From: Tanypteryx hageni
Taxonomy: Eukaryota; Arthropoda; Insecta; Odonata; Petaluridae
Assembly: GCA_028673005.1 (NCBI GenBank)
Contig: CM054115.1
Coordinates: forward strand, 4,509,501 to 4,573,500
Length of the DNA: 64,000 nt
Direction: 5' to 3'
The translations under genes were made by a program, and so were the position numbers. Positions 10,169 to 22,154 of the stretch are shown here, piece after piece; position 1 is the first letter of the stretch; the number at the start of each line of letters is the position of its first letter. The notes below the pieces were generated by a model. That model saw nothing but the letters and a program-made list of their open reading frames with translations. It did not search any database and was not told where the DNA came from.

Positions 10169-12875
10169 TATTTACATATTCTCTGAAGCACTAAATAGAA
10201 ATTTCATTAGGAATAAATACAACAGAAGACACAAAAAGTAAGCAATTACAACATTTAGCTTTCGTGATTGAAATTCAAGAATTTGCAAAACACGCTATAA
10301 CGTACTTGGTCCACATCAGTTAACACACAGGTATTTTTTTGCGAAGACAATTATAAACTATATTTTGATCTCCTTGGGTAATATGGGAACAGCGAGGTAT
10401 CCATTAAAAAATGTATTCAGAGATAAAAATTATAGTGTATCTCAAGACTGCATCATACGTAAATCCCGTAAACGATGGAAAATTGCATCTGGACTTAAAC
10501 CCTGATGCTTAAAAGAAAAAGAATACCTCGTTACCCTTCAGCATGAAAATATTTCTTTTAGCGCTACCCAATTTGGATGTATCCTGTAGAGGGCATCAGA
10601 GCCGAAGATTTTCAGTTCAGAAAACGTCGAATTTTGTCTTTGGAATCATTTTTGGGTATCAATTTAATGACTCTTCAAAAATTGACGGTATAAAAAAATA
10701 GTGCTTTCTTTTAGGTGTCGGTGTTCGGCGAAGCTACTATGATGAGATATATTAAAATGTAAGAGAAAAATAAGGTGCCATACCAATGGGAAAAAGAAAA
10801 GCTCCTGGAATCGAACTTGGGACGTTGGAATCGGAGCGCTTTAAAGACTGCGCCGATTGGAAAATCTCTGATAAATGTACTGTAGGACGATATTCCATAT
10901 GTTAGTCAGAAAACCAGTAAAGATATTGTTAATACAGACGTTATAAATGGATTTGGATCTCTAAATTAATCATTAACTATCATAAAAAATAATATTTAGT
11001 TAACATTAAAACAAAAAATTATAACGCGATAAAAATTTGCTATTGTTTATACAAATTTTTAAGGTTTATGAATTTCCAAATATTCTACGGAGCTGAAATT
11101 TTTTAGAGATATAGGAATTGTAAAAAAAACGAAATAGTGAACATACAAATTTTGATATTTTGATTTGTTTGGCAGTTAAAAATTCTTAAAATTTAAACAA
11201 ATAGGTAAATTTTTAGACACTACTCTGCAAGTTAGGTAGCTGAAATTTTTAAATTATTTAGAATTTTGTCTATATAAACGAATAAAAATTTTAATGCATC
11301 CATATGTTTGTTATTACGGCCGTTAAAAGTTATTTAATTTTAAACATATAAAAAATGTAATTTCACTTCTAATTGTGCTATAAATTTAAAATTCGGCAGA
11401 AATATGTGGCATTATTAACCCAATGTGGGAAATGTATAACATTCCTAAAACTGCAAAAATTAGTGATTGTTTTACTACATTATTGTTCCATAATGAAAAA
11501 ACGAAAACCGATCCTGAGGAGAAATTTGTATAATTAATGAATTATTCGTCATGATGAAATATCTCCGAAAAATTAATGTTTTTTTCAAGGTGAGATGAAA
11601 TGCTTGCAGTATGCAAGCACCTTCTACTAGTATGTTATATCCTCCTCCTCTGTAAGAAACGTCTATATATAATGATGAACTTTGCGAGAATTTAGCTATA
11701 GATGATATCATAAAACGCTTTTCTAATCTTAAAGCTTGAAAAATAAGTATTTATTATTGTAACGTTTTTGATAAACTGTAGCCATGTAACCAAAAAACCC
11801 ATGTAACTGTTTGTTGTACATGATAACATTTTTATTTTTTCCTCAGCAGTGTTAAAAATATGTTAAAATGTTTTCTCGAGCTGCAATATTTTTAAAAATT
11901 AGTTGGGGGCGGAAAATTATACTTTGCACACGGGCGGCACATACCCACTGCACGGCCCTGCATACAATCATTACTAATTGGACATTTTGTTTACTGACGA
12001 CATTCACAGGCGCGTAAAATAGCCATTTTGTCATTGTATTAGCGTTCCATTAAAATCAAATTAATAGCGAGAAACTCAGTCAGATCCTAAATCTCAAACT
12101 CCGAATAACTCAGTTACTAAATAGCATTCACTGACAAAATATTGAGTAAATTCCCAAGAGCCGGTAACGGGAATTTCCGGTTACAAAACTCATATGTCCC
12201 AGTGTGTCTATGACTTTATTAGGCGTAACAAGTACCTGTGTCTGTAAGCTGGTTCAGAACCGAATTATGCCTTGTTAATTAGGGAAAACTTCGCTGTTTT
12301 TCCTAATAGACATTTGAGCGCAGAGTTCCTATCTCTATCTTATCTATGTATGTACTTATATAATACAAATTTAAAATAATTTAATCTTATTCCCCTGATA
12401 ACTGAATGTATTTCCTTGGAACGTAGCTCGGGCTAATTATCCGAAAATTTAGAATTTCCTGTAAATTGTCATGGACTGCATATTTATAAAAATTTCAGCT
12501 AAATATTCCATTTCGATACGAGCAAGCAGAGCATGATAAACGGGTGCCTACTTGTGTGATATGTCATAAAATACAACATGAAACGAAGATAATCAACTTC
12601 TATTCTTTCAAAAAACTCATCTGTGATTGAAAATTGACGATTGAATAAATTATATCCTCTGCCCTCATTTCAAATTCCAGCCATTGTTCTTATATCGAAT
12701 AAATCATCGATGTTGCCTAAGTTAGAAAGCCAAATTCGAAAAATCGATTCATGATGTTTTCGCTAATTTCAACGACGGAAAATTATGCTTAAGCTCAGCG
12801 ATTCCATAGAAAATCGTTTGATTAAGGCATCTTTGCATCTGTTTTGATTTTCTGTGGCATTCGTCCTCGTGAACG

Positions 12876-12877
<2 letters not shown>
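10169..12877. other. AT-rich region with SINE-like and hairpin-repeat remnants
   Basis: No gene is seen. On the minus strand around 10870-10790 there is a tRNA-like piece: a GGCGCAGTCTTTAAAGCG A-box-like stretch, then GTTCGATTCC like a B box. From about 11290 to 11680 lies a dispersed repeat also found near 38540-39060 (minus) and, in part, at 49140-49235. It contains CGGCCGTTAAAA and a TGCTTGCA/TGCAAGCA hairpin. The remainder is A/T-rich and unassigned. Confidence 0.5.
11540..11685 (+). repeat. Hairpin-bearing dispersed repeat, copy 1
   Basis: The segment holds TGCTTGCAgtaTGCAAGCA, a perfect 8-bp stem with a 3-bp loop, followed by CACCTTCTACTAGTATG and then a TCCTCCTCTGTAAGAAACGTC-like block. 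The same order occurs inverted near 38545-38640 with a different loop, and in decayed form at 49140-49235. It behaves like a short non-autonomous repeat; its class is not known. Confidence 0.6.

Positions 12878-12939
<62 letters not shown>
12878..12939. repeat. (TA)n microsatellite, 5' of LINE RT-1 copy A
   Basis: About 60 bp of uninterrupted AT/TA dinucleotides end directly at the first LINE base (12940). Confidence 0.98.
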
Positions 12940-12943
<4 letters not shown>

Positions 12944-13270
12944 ACTTAGGACCAAGTATTATGGAGAGCGAAGTAGAAAAGGCGATAGTGGAACTAAAGA
13001 AGGGGAAAGCCATGGGCAGCGATGGAATACCGGCTGAGATACTTAAAGTCATAGGATCAGAAGGACTAAAAGCGATCACGAAATTAATTAGTAAGATTTA
13101 CGACACGGGAGAGTGGCCTCAGGATTTCCTAGAAGTAACAATGATCCCTCTAAAGAAGAAGCCAAAGGCAATGCAGTGTAGAGATTACAGAACTATAAGC
13201 CTTCTGTCACACACATCGAAGATCATCACGAGGATTCTTAATAAAGGCTGGAGAAAAAGGCAGAAGAAAT
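12940..13270 (+). pseudogene. RT-1 copy A, N-terminal part of the reverse transcriptase
   Basis: This open frame encodes the RT fingers: ESEVEKAIVELKKGKAMG, the GSDGIPAEILK block and the VTMIPLKKKPKAMQCRDYR block (motif 1/2). It ends at a premature stop near 13270. Comparison with copy B shows the reading should continue into the next frame, so a small indel near 13248-13257 is the likely cause. The tyrosine/isoleucine-rich start in front of it is translation of the (TA)n run, not part of the gene. Confidence 0.85.
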
Positions 13271-13430
13271 AATAGGGGAAGATCAATTCGGTTTCAGAAA
13301 AGGACGAGGAACTAGAGATGTTATAGGAGTAGTTAGAATCATATAAGAAAGGGCAATAGAATACAGTCAAGATATCTGCGCATGTTTCGTAGACTGGCAG
13401 AAGGCCTTTGATAGAGTAAATTGGGTAAAG

Positions 13431-14458
13431 TTGATGAAGATATTAAAGGATATAGGTGTAGACTGGAAAGACAGGAGACTGATTAGGAATCTATATGAGA
13501 ATCAAATTGTAAAGGTCAGGTTTGAGAATATGGACACCTGCGGAATAAATATCGGTAGAGGAGTAAGACAAGGCTGCTGCCTATCGCCAACCCTATTCAA
13601 TATATATGGAGAAAGTCTAATGCAAGAAGCTTTAGAAGGCACAGGGGATTTCAAAATTGGAGGAAGGATTATAAGAACAGTAAAATACGCAGATGATCAA
13701 GTACTTCTAGCAAGAAAGGAAGAGGAGCTACAAAAAATGATAAATAGACTAGTGACAACAGGTAGAAAATACGGTATGGAAATAAATACAGAAAAATCCA
13801 AGGTCATTCGAATATCGGGTAAAGAAGAGAATCTGAACATAACTATTGGGGGAAAGCCATTAGAACAAGTTTCAGAATATAAATACCTTGGAAGTATCAT
13901 AACACGAGAGGCAAAATGTACGGATGAGATCAAAACTAGAATAGGAAAAGCAAAAGCGGCTTTCAGGAGAAAGAAACAACTACTTACAGGGAATATAAGG
14001 GAAGATATCCGCAAGAAGTTGATAAAATGCTACGTATGGAGTATAGCATTGTATGGGGCAGAAACATGGACGCTAAGGATAAATGACATCAAATACTTGG
14101 AAAGCTTTGAAATGTGGACTTGGAGGAGAATGCTGAAGATAAAATGGACAGATAGGATGAAAAACGATGAAGTGCTACGAAGAATAGGAGAGAAGCGAAT
14201 GATTATACAGACTATCAGAAAGAGGAAGGTTAACTGGGTTGGACATTACCTGAGGAGAGAGAGTATGATTAAAGACGTGTTAGAAGGAAAACTAGATGGG
14301 AAAAGGGAAAGAGGTAGGAAAAGGTTTCAGCTGATAGACGATTTGAAAGGGAAAGAGAGTTATCAAGAAATAAAGAGGACAGCGGAAAATAGGAGTATAT
14401 GGAGAAACAGGTTATCCAAGAATAATCACGGACCTGTCTACGGACAGACTACCTATGA

Positions 14459-14460
<2 letters not shown>
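13431..14460 (+). pseudogene. RT-1 copy A, RT palm to C-terminus
   Basis: A long open frame (about 343 codons before the TA run) covers the RT from just after motif A: GVRQGCCLSPTLFNIY (motif B), VKYADDQVLLA (motif C with both catalytic Asp), KYLGSIITREA (motif D/E region) and LYGAETWTL. It ends in the conserved tail FEMWTWRRMLKIKWTD, WVGHYLRR and a GKRERGRKRFQLIDDLK block. Motif A (CFVDWQKAFDRV) lies just upstream in the same frame (about 13383-13430). This stretch is intact, but without endonuclease and with the upstream frameshift the copy cannot work. It then runs into the (TA)n and the frame ends there. Confidence 0.9.

Positions 14461-14516
<56 letters not shown>
14461..14516. repeat. 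(TA)n microsatellite, 3' of LINE RT-1 copy A
   Basis: About 56 bp of AT/TA dinucleotides directly follow the LINE 3' end, mirroring the run at its 5' end. Confidence 0.98.
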
Positions 14517-14519
<3 letters not shown>

Positions 14520-15594
14520 GTAATTGTTTGATTAATTAATAAATTCCTAACAATCATTTTAATTTTCCCATAAAATGAAGCGCCTGAAATTTATTACATT
14601 CTGGCATCAATATACGACTTGATTTGCCGCTCTTTGGCTCCGTTATTCTTCCTCTTTGTATGTTTACTGAATAATAATTTTCTTCAATTATTACGTTGCA
14701 ATCTATTATGTTTGACATTGTGCGAAGTAAATTACACAATTCTTTTGTCTATTTGAAGGCTTAATAGACGCTAACTCAATCGAAGGCAACAATGCGGGTC
14801 GCCTTGGCAACACCCGGAAAGAGTACGAAACAGCCATAAAATAAATGCGTGTTTCTGACAAATTCTTCCGTGTAAACTCTAAAAATTGTAAGAATGAGAT
14901 ATTTTATAGTTTTAGCCGTCGAATAAAATAAAAATGGAGAAATTCGGTCTATATTTACATATTTTAATGAATGAAGGAAATAAACCTTGCACCTTGAAAA
15001 ATCAAAAATCCCGTGTAAAGTTATGGAAAAATATAATTATCTCCTGGAGTCGAATCCGGGACTTTTTCAGGGCTGTTTGGTTTTTCTAGAGACCACCTCA
15101 TGGGAGTTTAACGATTGAGAAATTTTCAGATCTTAATTACATTGCAAAATGTCCAAAAATACCGGGAAAGACAGACAGACGGACACTTGAGAATTATTAT
15201 ATAAGGAAAGGATAGAATCTCTGGGAATAACTTACTAAAGCAAACGCAGGTGTAGTCATTTGCGGGCGGACTCGTTTTTGAAAATCACATGCTGTCAGGA
15301 AATAGGAACAGATCCTACTCTTCTAAAAGCTTTGTCGCTTCCAAGACCTCGTCATACATAACGCAGTACCCTCTCCTGTGGTCCTCTCCCTCCTACCTCA
15401 ATCACTCCTTCCTCTCTCCCACGTAACTCCTCGAGAAAGCCTCACCCTCTCCCGCACCGTACCCACAAACTCCCCCCCCACCTACATCGAAAATATTTCC
15501 CCAGTGGAAGAAGGCCCCTCCCTCTGCGCCTTATTTCCGCTCCACCAAATCCCGCCCGTTCCGCCTTTAAGACTTGATTCATTTCCTGCCTTTC
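14517..15594. other. Unassigned sequence with a SINE-like remnant
   Basis: AT-rich to about 15200. On the minus strand near 15070-15045 a GGATTCGACTCC B-box-like element resembles the one near 10800, and a GACAGACAGACGGAC block follows on plus (15171). This suggests a decayed tRNA-derived SINE. No gene was recognised. Confidence 0.4.
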
Positions 15595-15890
15595 CCACTA
15601 CTCCTTTCTCTCTCCCTCGCTCTCTCTCTCTCGCCCTCTCCCTATCCCTCCCTCTCGTCCTCTCTCTCTTCCTCCCCCTCTCCCTCGCCCTCTCCCAAAT
15701 CCTCCCTCTCCCTCGCCCTCTCCCTATCGCCCTCGCCCTCTCTCTCTCTCTCTCGCCTTCTCCCTCCCTCTCCCTATCGCCCTCTCTCTCTCCCTCCCCT
15801 TCTCCCTCGCCCTCTCCCTATCCCTCCCTCTCCCCATCGCCCTCGCCCTCTCTCTCTCCCTCGCCCTCTCCCTCCCTCTCCTTCTCTAAC
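15595..15890. repeat. Pyrimidine-rich low-complexity array (CCCTCTCC / TATCGCCCT)
   Basis: Imperfect repeats of CCCTCTCCCT, CCCTCGCCCTCTC and CCCTATCGCC on the plus strand, almost free of purines. The long plus-strand frames here (Ser/Pro/Leu) are composition artefacts. Confidence 0.9.
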
Positions 15891-18477
15891 AAAACTTCTA
15901 GAACTATTAGTGTATTTCCTTTCCTATACATTTTTATCGTAAGAGTAGCCGTTATCAAAAATCAAACAAGAATGTCTTAATTCCAGTTGAACTTAACAAT
16001 TTCTTGAAAGGCTACTTCATCATTTTTGCTAATATGAATAAACGACCTCAAGTTCAAAAACGTTTCATAATCATCTCTTTCAAATACTCCATTGCACGGA
16101 ACGCGTCCATTTCCTAACTTGTTAGTTTTTGTTTGCCGAAAAAAGATCGACGTAAGCTAAATATGCGATGTTTTCTAGGGTTTTTCTCGAACTTTTATCT
16201 CCGAATTTTTAACTCGTATTTATGTGGTCTCGCAGTTTTTCTTGTAGTTAATGTTGTCCTCTATCCGAATTAATTTTCAATCTATTCCTTACAGATCATA
16301 TCCGAGTTAGGAATAGAAAAATATGGTATTTAATTATTGCTAGACGGAAGCCATTTAACGAGATAGAAGTGTTTATTTAGGTGCTTATATAATGTAGAAG
16401 TTCTAGGCAACGGATGCTGTTGAAAATCAGAATTTGTCGATAAATTTTAATAGAGATCACTAATACATAATTTAATGAAAATCCGACTAGTAGTTTCGGA
16501 GATTAACATGCGGGCGGACGGACGCAGGCGGCGTGTCCATAACGTGTTCCGCTAATATAGCTTTGCTGGTTAAGAACGCCCAAAATTAGACAGCGAATAC
16601 GCATTTAGTGGTCGTTTCACTTTATCCGCTCGCGTATCCTAGTTATCTCTATAACTTTCTCGCCCTTTTTCCATCTCTGTCTTTTGAGGAATGCCCCTCC
16701 TTCGCTCCCCTCACGCCCACGAGAGGCAGTATGGGAACGCTCAGTCCTTCTACCTGCTCCCACGTTACTTCCCCCTTCCATTCTTCACTCGGGGGCCACG
16801 ATGCCTTGCCTAATGTATGCTTATCAAATGGAAAATACTTTAACTTCATTCCGAGGTTTACAACATTTTCCCAAGAAATGTAATCGACAACTAATCTGAA
16901 ATGAAATTGGCGAATGTATTCAGCTTGGAGTACATGCAGTTTCAATGGGGTATGCAAAAATATCAAAGATCAACTGTTTCTGAGAGAACGTTGTGGAATA
17001 TATATAAATAAAATATATAAATGAAACAATAAATTTCCACTAAAAATCTTTTGTGGAAAACTAGTGTTTTATTAAAAATAGTACAAAAGATAATAATTTA
17101 TCTAGTTACTTTAGCTTTCATGCAGGACTTCTGAACCAAGGAATTAGGATAAAAAATATTCATTGTAACGTGGTAAATAAATTGCCGAGACATAGGTAGA
17201 TCTTTATTCATGGAAGAAATCGCACAGTCTTTGCTTACGTTAAACAAAGCATGTATCACACCAAGTTTCATTACTGATACTTATGAATAGTGGCAATTTG
17301 TTTTAATATGAAAGATTTATCTATGTCCTTACCATATTTAAAAATATGCTAAATACCCAAAGGGATACATTATCAAAACAATATTTGAATACACCTAGAA
17401 TAAAGGAAGTATAGGTACATATACCATATTCCAAGATTATATAAAGAGAAGGAAGAATCCATTTAGAATAAATGTTTCCTCGCAGTCGGCGAATGGCAAA
17501 CAAACAAAATAGGAGTGCGACTATAAATTCAGTTTCAACCTGAGTTGAAAGGCAGCTTCATTTAAGTACTACATATGCATGAGGTACTTCTACTCGCAGT
17601 TGATTTCAAATTTTAGGTCAACGTGAATTTTAAAAAACACTATAAAAGATATTCTGATTTACGCATGAGATGAACGGAAGAGTTAGGTTTCATATCAGAG
17701 AGGAAAATATTAGGTGAGAACACTTAGAGGTGAATAGTATTTATGTAAGGGCAATAAAATTAAAAATCATAACTATTTACAGCGAAATGATTTCTTTGGA
17801 TACGTATAATGAAGTTATTTTGCTACAACCTCTCATAAGATTGCAATATCTTTAAAACATAACTTTAAGGCAGTTTTATATGATTTCTACTTAAAATTCA
17901 AATACGATTACTATTGTAATAACGTATGAAAACAGCATTCATATATTGGCAGTCGCTATCGCACGCGAATGATATTAATGCGCTACGTAATTCAGCGCTG
18001 CCAATAATATTTACGAGATATCCATCTTAAATAAAAAAGGTTAAATCTATTTCAACAGCGATAAAACATTTTCCAATTCCCCTATTAGCGAGGAAGGAAA
18101 TTTATTCCTCCATTAGCAAAGAAAGAAAGAAATTCGATATCACTCATACGTGATGCACTGAACCTCAAAATGTATCCGCTGTGCGGCTCTGTATACCTAA
18201 GCGAATCAACGACTAGGTTTTTAAGGTTCTCAGCATTTATGTATTCGTCAGTGTTCAAAGCAAAATATCGTTTTAACTAACGCAGCCAAAAGGAGCTTAC
18301 TTAATTGGCCAAGTCAGCGTTCACAACACAGAGTGCCAAACACGCATTTACACCCAAAAGTAATCCCCATCTGTTTGGCAGAGATACTGTTCCTTAACAT
18401 AGGCATATTGCCGAACTCACAATCAGAAGAATAACTGCAGCAAATTAAACAATTGCTACACAGCACACAGCATTCAA
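15891..18477. other. Unassigned AT-rich sequence
   Basis: No recognisable gene. A GCGGGCGGACGGACGCAGG block near 16511 resembles the GACGGAC blocks seen beside SINE-like remnants. A 91-codon frame at 16608-16883 shows no family features. Confidence 0.45.
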
Positions 18478-18985
18478 ATGGCGACAACGCTATTCGTACC
18501 TCTTGTCCGCGATATCCAGCACCGCGGCTCCCTTTCGGACGAAATCAATCGCGCGGGAAGTGAGATGCACTTGGAAATTTCAACGCTATCGTTCAAAAGA
18601 GAGCGAAAGGACGATGACGAAGTTCTCCGCCAGAGAGCGGTGGCTCATTCCGAGGCAGAATTGAAGTGGCGGCGAGGGCAAAACGAGGATGGTTAGCAAT
18701 TAAAGCGGACAATCGGAAGGGCGCGCTAGTCCCTCGCTTCCGGCAGAGTTCTCGACGAAACGCGGCACTCTCTCTCTCTCCGAGGACCGAAAGAGTACGC
18801 GTTCGGGCTAAGACCGAGGAGCGCTACACTGCTCGACTCGGCGCTGTGCTTCCGTGACTTCAAGAGCGATTCACTCCGACCCATCACGCCACACCGCCCC
18901 CTCCACTCGCTCCTCCGCTCGAATAAAATTACTCTCCGTGAATTCTTTCGGTGGTCCCGTCTCCGACCCAAACCCCAAACGTTAA
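18478..18985. other. CpG-richer stretch, possible promoter/5' exon
   Basis: This is the most CpG-dense non-repeat stretch of the window. An ATG-initiated 72-codon frame (18478-18696) and overlapping frames on both strands are present; none matches a family I know, and the peptides are Arg/Glu-rich as expected from GC composition alone. It may mark a promoter or first exon of an unseen host gene. A GC-rich repeat would be an alternative. Confidence 0.3.
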
Positions 18986-19918
18986 AGGAATGTTCCAATG
19001 TCACGACAATGTATACAGTGAGAGAGATATAGGACTTGAGTAGTTTTCATTTGTACTAACCTCATGTAATGGCTCAAGGAAATTATTATTTTGGGAGATT
19101 GTCAAATATTATTAACTTATGCTCTTTAAACGTTAATGGAATTAGACAGATTTACACGTACGCTTATAGTGACCAAATAAAAACCAAACTTCGAATAGTA
19201 TTGAGATTTATGAAAAGCAGAAGAACGTAAATTCTCAATCGACTGATTTATAGCAAAATTGCTTTAAAAAAGATTACATGAAGGATAAACGTAATTATCG
19301 TGGTTACAAGGCTTAATGAATTATTGGACGTCATGTTACCTTGAACTCGAATAAACCTACGAATAAAAGGCATGGGAATAGATGAGTTTTTAATTTTATA
19401 TCGCGTCAAAAAATCAAAATGGTAGAGGACGCAGCCGAATTCTCCCGCGGAACAAATAATCTCACACAGTAGCAAAAAATGTATTTCTTTAGTATCTCCC
19501 AATTAAATTCACGTGGTATACCAAGGAATAAAATCCTCACACACGTGTATTTCAAAGATCCAAGATCTCGTTATGGGTGAAAAAACCTCGATCGCATTCC
19601 CCGACACGAAAGCACCAACAACTACTACTCTATTTCCTAAAACAGAAGAGAGATTAACGAGGTGTATTAACGAGAAGAGGAGCGCAGCAAGTAACTCGGC
19701 CATATTTCTTTCGAACTTTCTCTTTCTTCCGCCTCGAAAAAATACGCAAATATCAATATCGGATACCTCTCCTCCGATACTGCCCATTTATTTGCTTATA
19801 TATTTTGTCGAGGAATTTCCTGAATATTATTCGCAAGTTATACCTGCGGACGGTTTAGAAATTTCGGTCAGCGAAAAGACACACTTTCTGAGTTTCCTTC
19901 GCTTTTTTCCTGTCTCTC
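18986..19918. other. Unassigned sequence
   Basis: Mixed-composition DNA without family features. The plus frame 19513-20388 is partly composed of the following low-complexity array and is not accepted as a gene. Confidence 0.4.
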
Positions 19919-20225
19919 CCCGAATCCATCTCACGATCCATCTATCTCTCTCGCTCCATCTCTCCCTCTCCATCTCTCCCTCGCCATCTCCCCCTCGCCA
20001 TCTCCCCCTCTCCATATACCCCTCTCCATCTCCCACTCTCCATCTCCCACTCTCCATCTCTCCCTTTCCATCTTTCCCATTCCATCTCTCCCTCTCCATC
20101 TCTCTCTTTCCATTTCTCCCTCTCCATCTCTCCCTCTCAATCTCCATTTCCCCTCTCCATCTCTCCATCTACATCTCTTTCAATATTTCCCCCTCCATCT
20201 ATCTCTCTCCATATTTTCCCATTAT
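19919..20225. repeat. Pyrimidine-rich minisatellite (CTCCATCTCTCC unit)
   Basis: Imperfect tandem of CCATCTCTCCCTCTCCATCTC on plus, with units in multiples of about 6 bp. It explains the Met/Glu/Arg/Trp/Gly-repeat frames of the minus strand (19827-20168) as translation of the repeat. Confidence 0.92.
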
Positions 20226-21194
20226 TTCACCATCTCTCCCGCACACTCTCGAAAAACTCTCCGGTGAACTCTCCGAATTGCGCGCGATAGTTAGTGCGCG
20301 TACAAGGGAAGCCTTCCAAAAAAGAGTGATTAGTACACCAGTATTTGTTGGAGCGGTTGAGATGGTAAATGGCCGAGTCAACGGTTAGTTCACAGCAGAG
20401 TATGCGGTTCGAGGCATAATGGAGTGGATCCAGAAATACTGGAGGGCTTCCGAGGAGATATAGGGCAGAAAGGGAAAAGGGCACACGTGTAGAGCAGCGA
20501 GGTTAACGGCGGTCGAATGAGACCATTATGTCACGGCGGTGGGTGCAAGTGGCGCGATAGATACTTCATAAGAATTCAGAAGGAAGGTCCTCCCAAAGCT
20601 ACGAAATTTGAGATATATGCCTAACTTAAACGAGTCTTTTATGCCAAGTGGATAGTACGTGGCGTAAGTAATCTCACATGCCAGTTTTCATGTTTAATAT
20701 CTTATCGTATTCGTAATCAGATTGCTACCGGTTACACTTACGCAAAAACACAGAATTATTCATGCACTAAACATATATATATTTCACATCAGCACTATTG
20801 GAAATCCCGCAATTGGCGGAAACATATAAGTAATATTAAAATTAGCATTTATACTTGCGAGATATAGGTATTAATTACGCGAATGAGCTACCAACGATCC
20901 TAGACTGACTTGTGAAAAAATTGGTGGCGTTTTCCCCTAAAAGCAGCCTCGAAGAAGAAAATACTGCACTTCCCTAAGGTTAATTCGCATCGGCGCGGTC
21001 ACTACCTTTGGTTAAAGGCAGCGTGCGATCTAGCGTCAGAGGGTAGAGGAAAAGAGAGAAGGTGCAAAGCGGCCGAAGGAAGCAAAATGTGAGGCGGAGA
21101 AGAGAAATGAGTGCAGAAAATTAGCCCGAGAAGAGGGTTGGGAGGTCATGCACGGCGGAGGTAAGGCGGAAAAGAAAAAGCATGTGAGAGGGAA
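20226..21194. other. Unassigned sequence
   Basis: Moderately GC DNA with no recognised gene, ending in purine-rich sequence that grades into the next array. Confidence 0.4.
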
Positions 21195-22154
21195 CCGTAG
21201 GGGAGGGTGGGGGTAAAGAAGAGGGTGGGGGTAAAGGAGAGGGTAGGGGGTAAAAGGGAGGGTGGGAGTAAAGGAGAGGGTGGGGGTAAAGGAGAGGTTG
21301 TGGTGGGCGTAAAGAAAAAGGCAGGGGGTAAAAGGGAGGGTGGCGGTAAAGGAGACGGCGTGATGGGGGTAAAGAAAAGGGTAGGGAGTAAAGGGGAGAG
21401 TGAAGGTAAAAGATAGGGTGTGGTGGAGGTATTGAAAAGGATGGGGGTAAAGGGGAGGGTGGCGGTAAAGGAGAGGGTGTGGTGGGGGTAAAGAAAAGGG
21501 TGGGAGGTAAAGGGGGTGGAAGTATGGGGGAGGTTGGGGGTAAAGGGGAGGGTGGGGGTAAAGGGGAGGGTGGGAGTAAAGGGGAGGGTGAGGGGTAAAG
21601 GAGAGGATGAGGTGGGGGTAAAGGAAAGGATGGGGGAAAGGGGAGGGTGGTGAAAAGGGGAGGGTGGGGGTAAAGGGGAAGGTGGTGATAAACGGAAGGT
21701 GGGGGCGAAGGGGAGGGTTGGGGCGACGGAGAGGGTGGGGGCAAATGGAAGGGTGGGGAAGAATGGGAGGGTGGGGCCGAATGGGAGGGTGGAGGCGAAT
21801 GGGAGGGTGGGCGAATGGGAGGGTGGGGGCGAATGGGAGGGTAAGGGCGAATGGGAGGGCGGAGGTGAACGAGAGGGGGGCGAATGGGAGGGTGGAGGCG
21901 AATGGGAGGGTGGTGGCGAATGGGAGGGGGGCGAAGGAGAGGGTGGGGGCAAATGGAAGGGTGGGGAAGAATGGGAGGGTGGGGGCGAATGGGAGGGTGA
22001 TCGCGAAGGGGAGGGTGGAGGCGAATATGAGGGGGGAGGGCGAATGGGAGGGGGGAGAAGGGGAGGGGGGCGAATGGAAGGGTGGGGAAGAATGGGAGGA
22101 TGGGGGTGAATGGGAGGGTGGGGGCGAATGGGAGGGTGGAGGCGAATGGGCGAA
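21195..22154 (+). repeat. G-rich 18-bp minisatellite, left part
   Basis: Tandem units near 18 bp, first GGGGAGGGTGGGGGTAAA-type (about 21195-21690), then GGGAGGGTGGGGGCGAAT-type (about 21690-22154). Dense runs of three to five G on one strand could fold as G-quadruplexes. The array stops at 22154, where the LTR begins, and resumes at 31701 in the same orientation after the provirus. All the 173-380-codon frames in it are repeat translation. Confidence 0.95.

Larger units (their letters stand above)
12940..14460 (+). mobile_element. LINE family RT-1, copy A (5'-truncated)
   Basis: The copy starts inside ORF2 at the segment reading ACAACTTAGGACCAAGTATT and ends after ACCTATGATG, the 3' end shared with copies B (40690-43025) and C (62572-64000). 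Endonuclease and 5' sequences are absent. Short trinucleotide-like 3' tails are typical of RTE-type LINEs, but the RT motifs (RQGCCLSPTLFN) do not settle the clade. It is flanked on both sides by (TA)n. Confidence 0.9.

Noticed and set aside
12749..13079. Tyr/Ile-repeat frames around (TA)n runs
   Set aside because: Dinucleotide repeat translation; the same applies at 32007-32198, 35817-36179 and the end of the 13431 frame.
13697..14014. Minus-strand frame opposite the RT-1 reverse transcriptase
   Set aside because: Antisense shadow of the coding strand; similar shadows oppose copies B and C.
15378..15980. 200-codon Ser/Pro/Leu frame
   Set aside because: Low-complexity pyrimidine array; no domain and frames open by composition.
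19513..20388. 291-codon plus frame
   Set aside because: Its second half is the CTCCATCTCTCC array; the first half has no recognisable feature.
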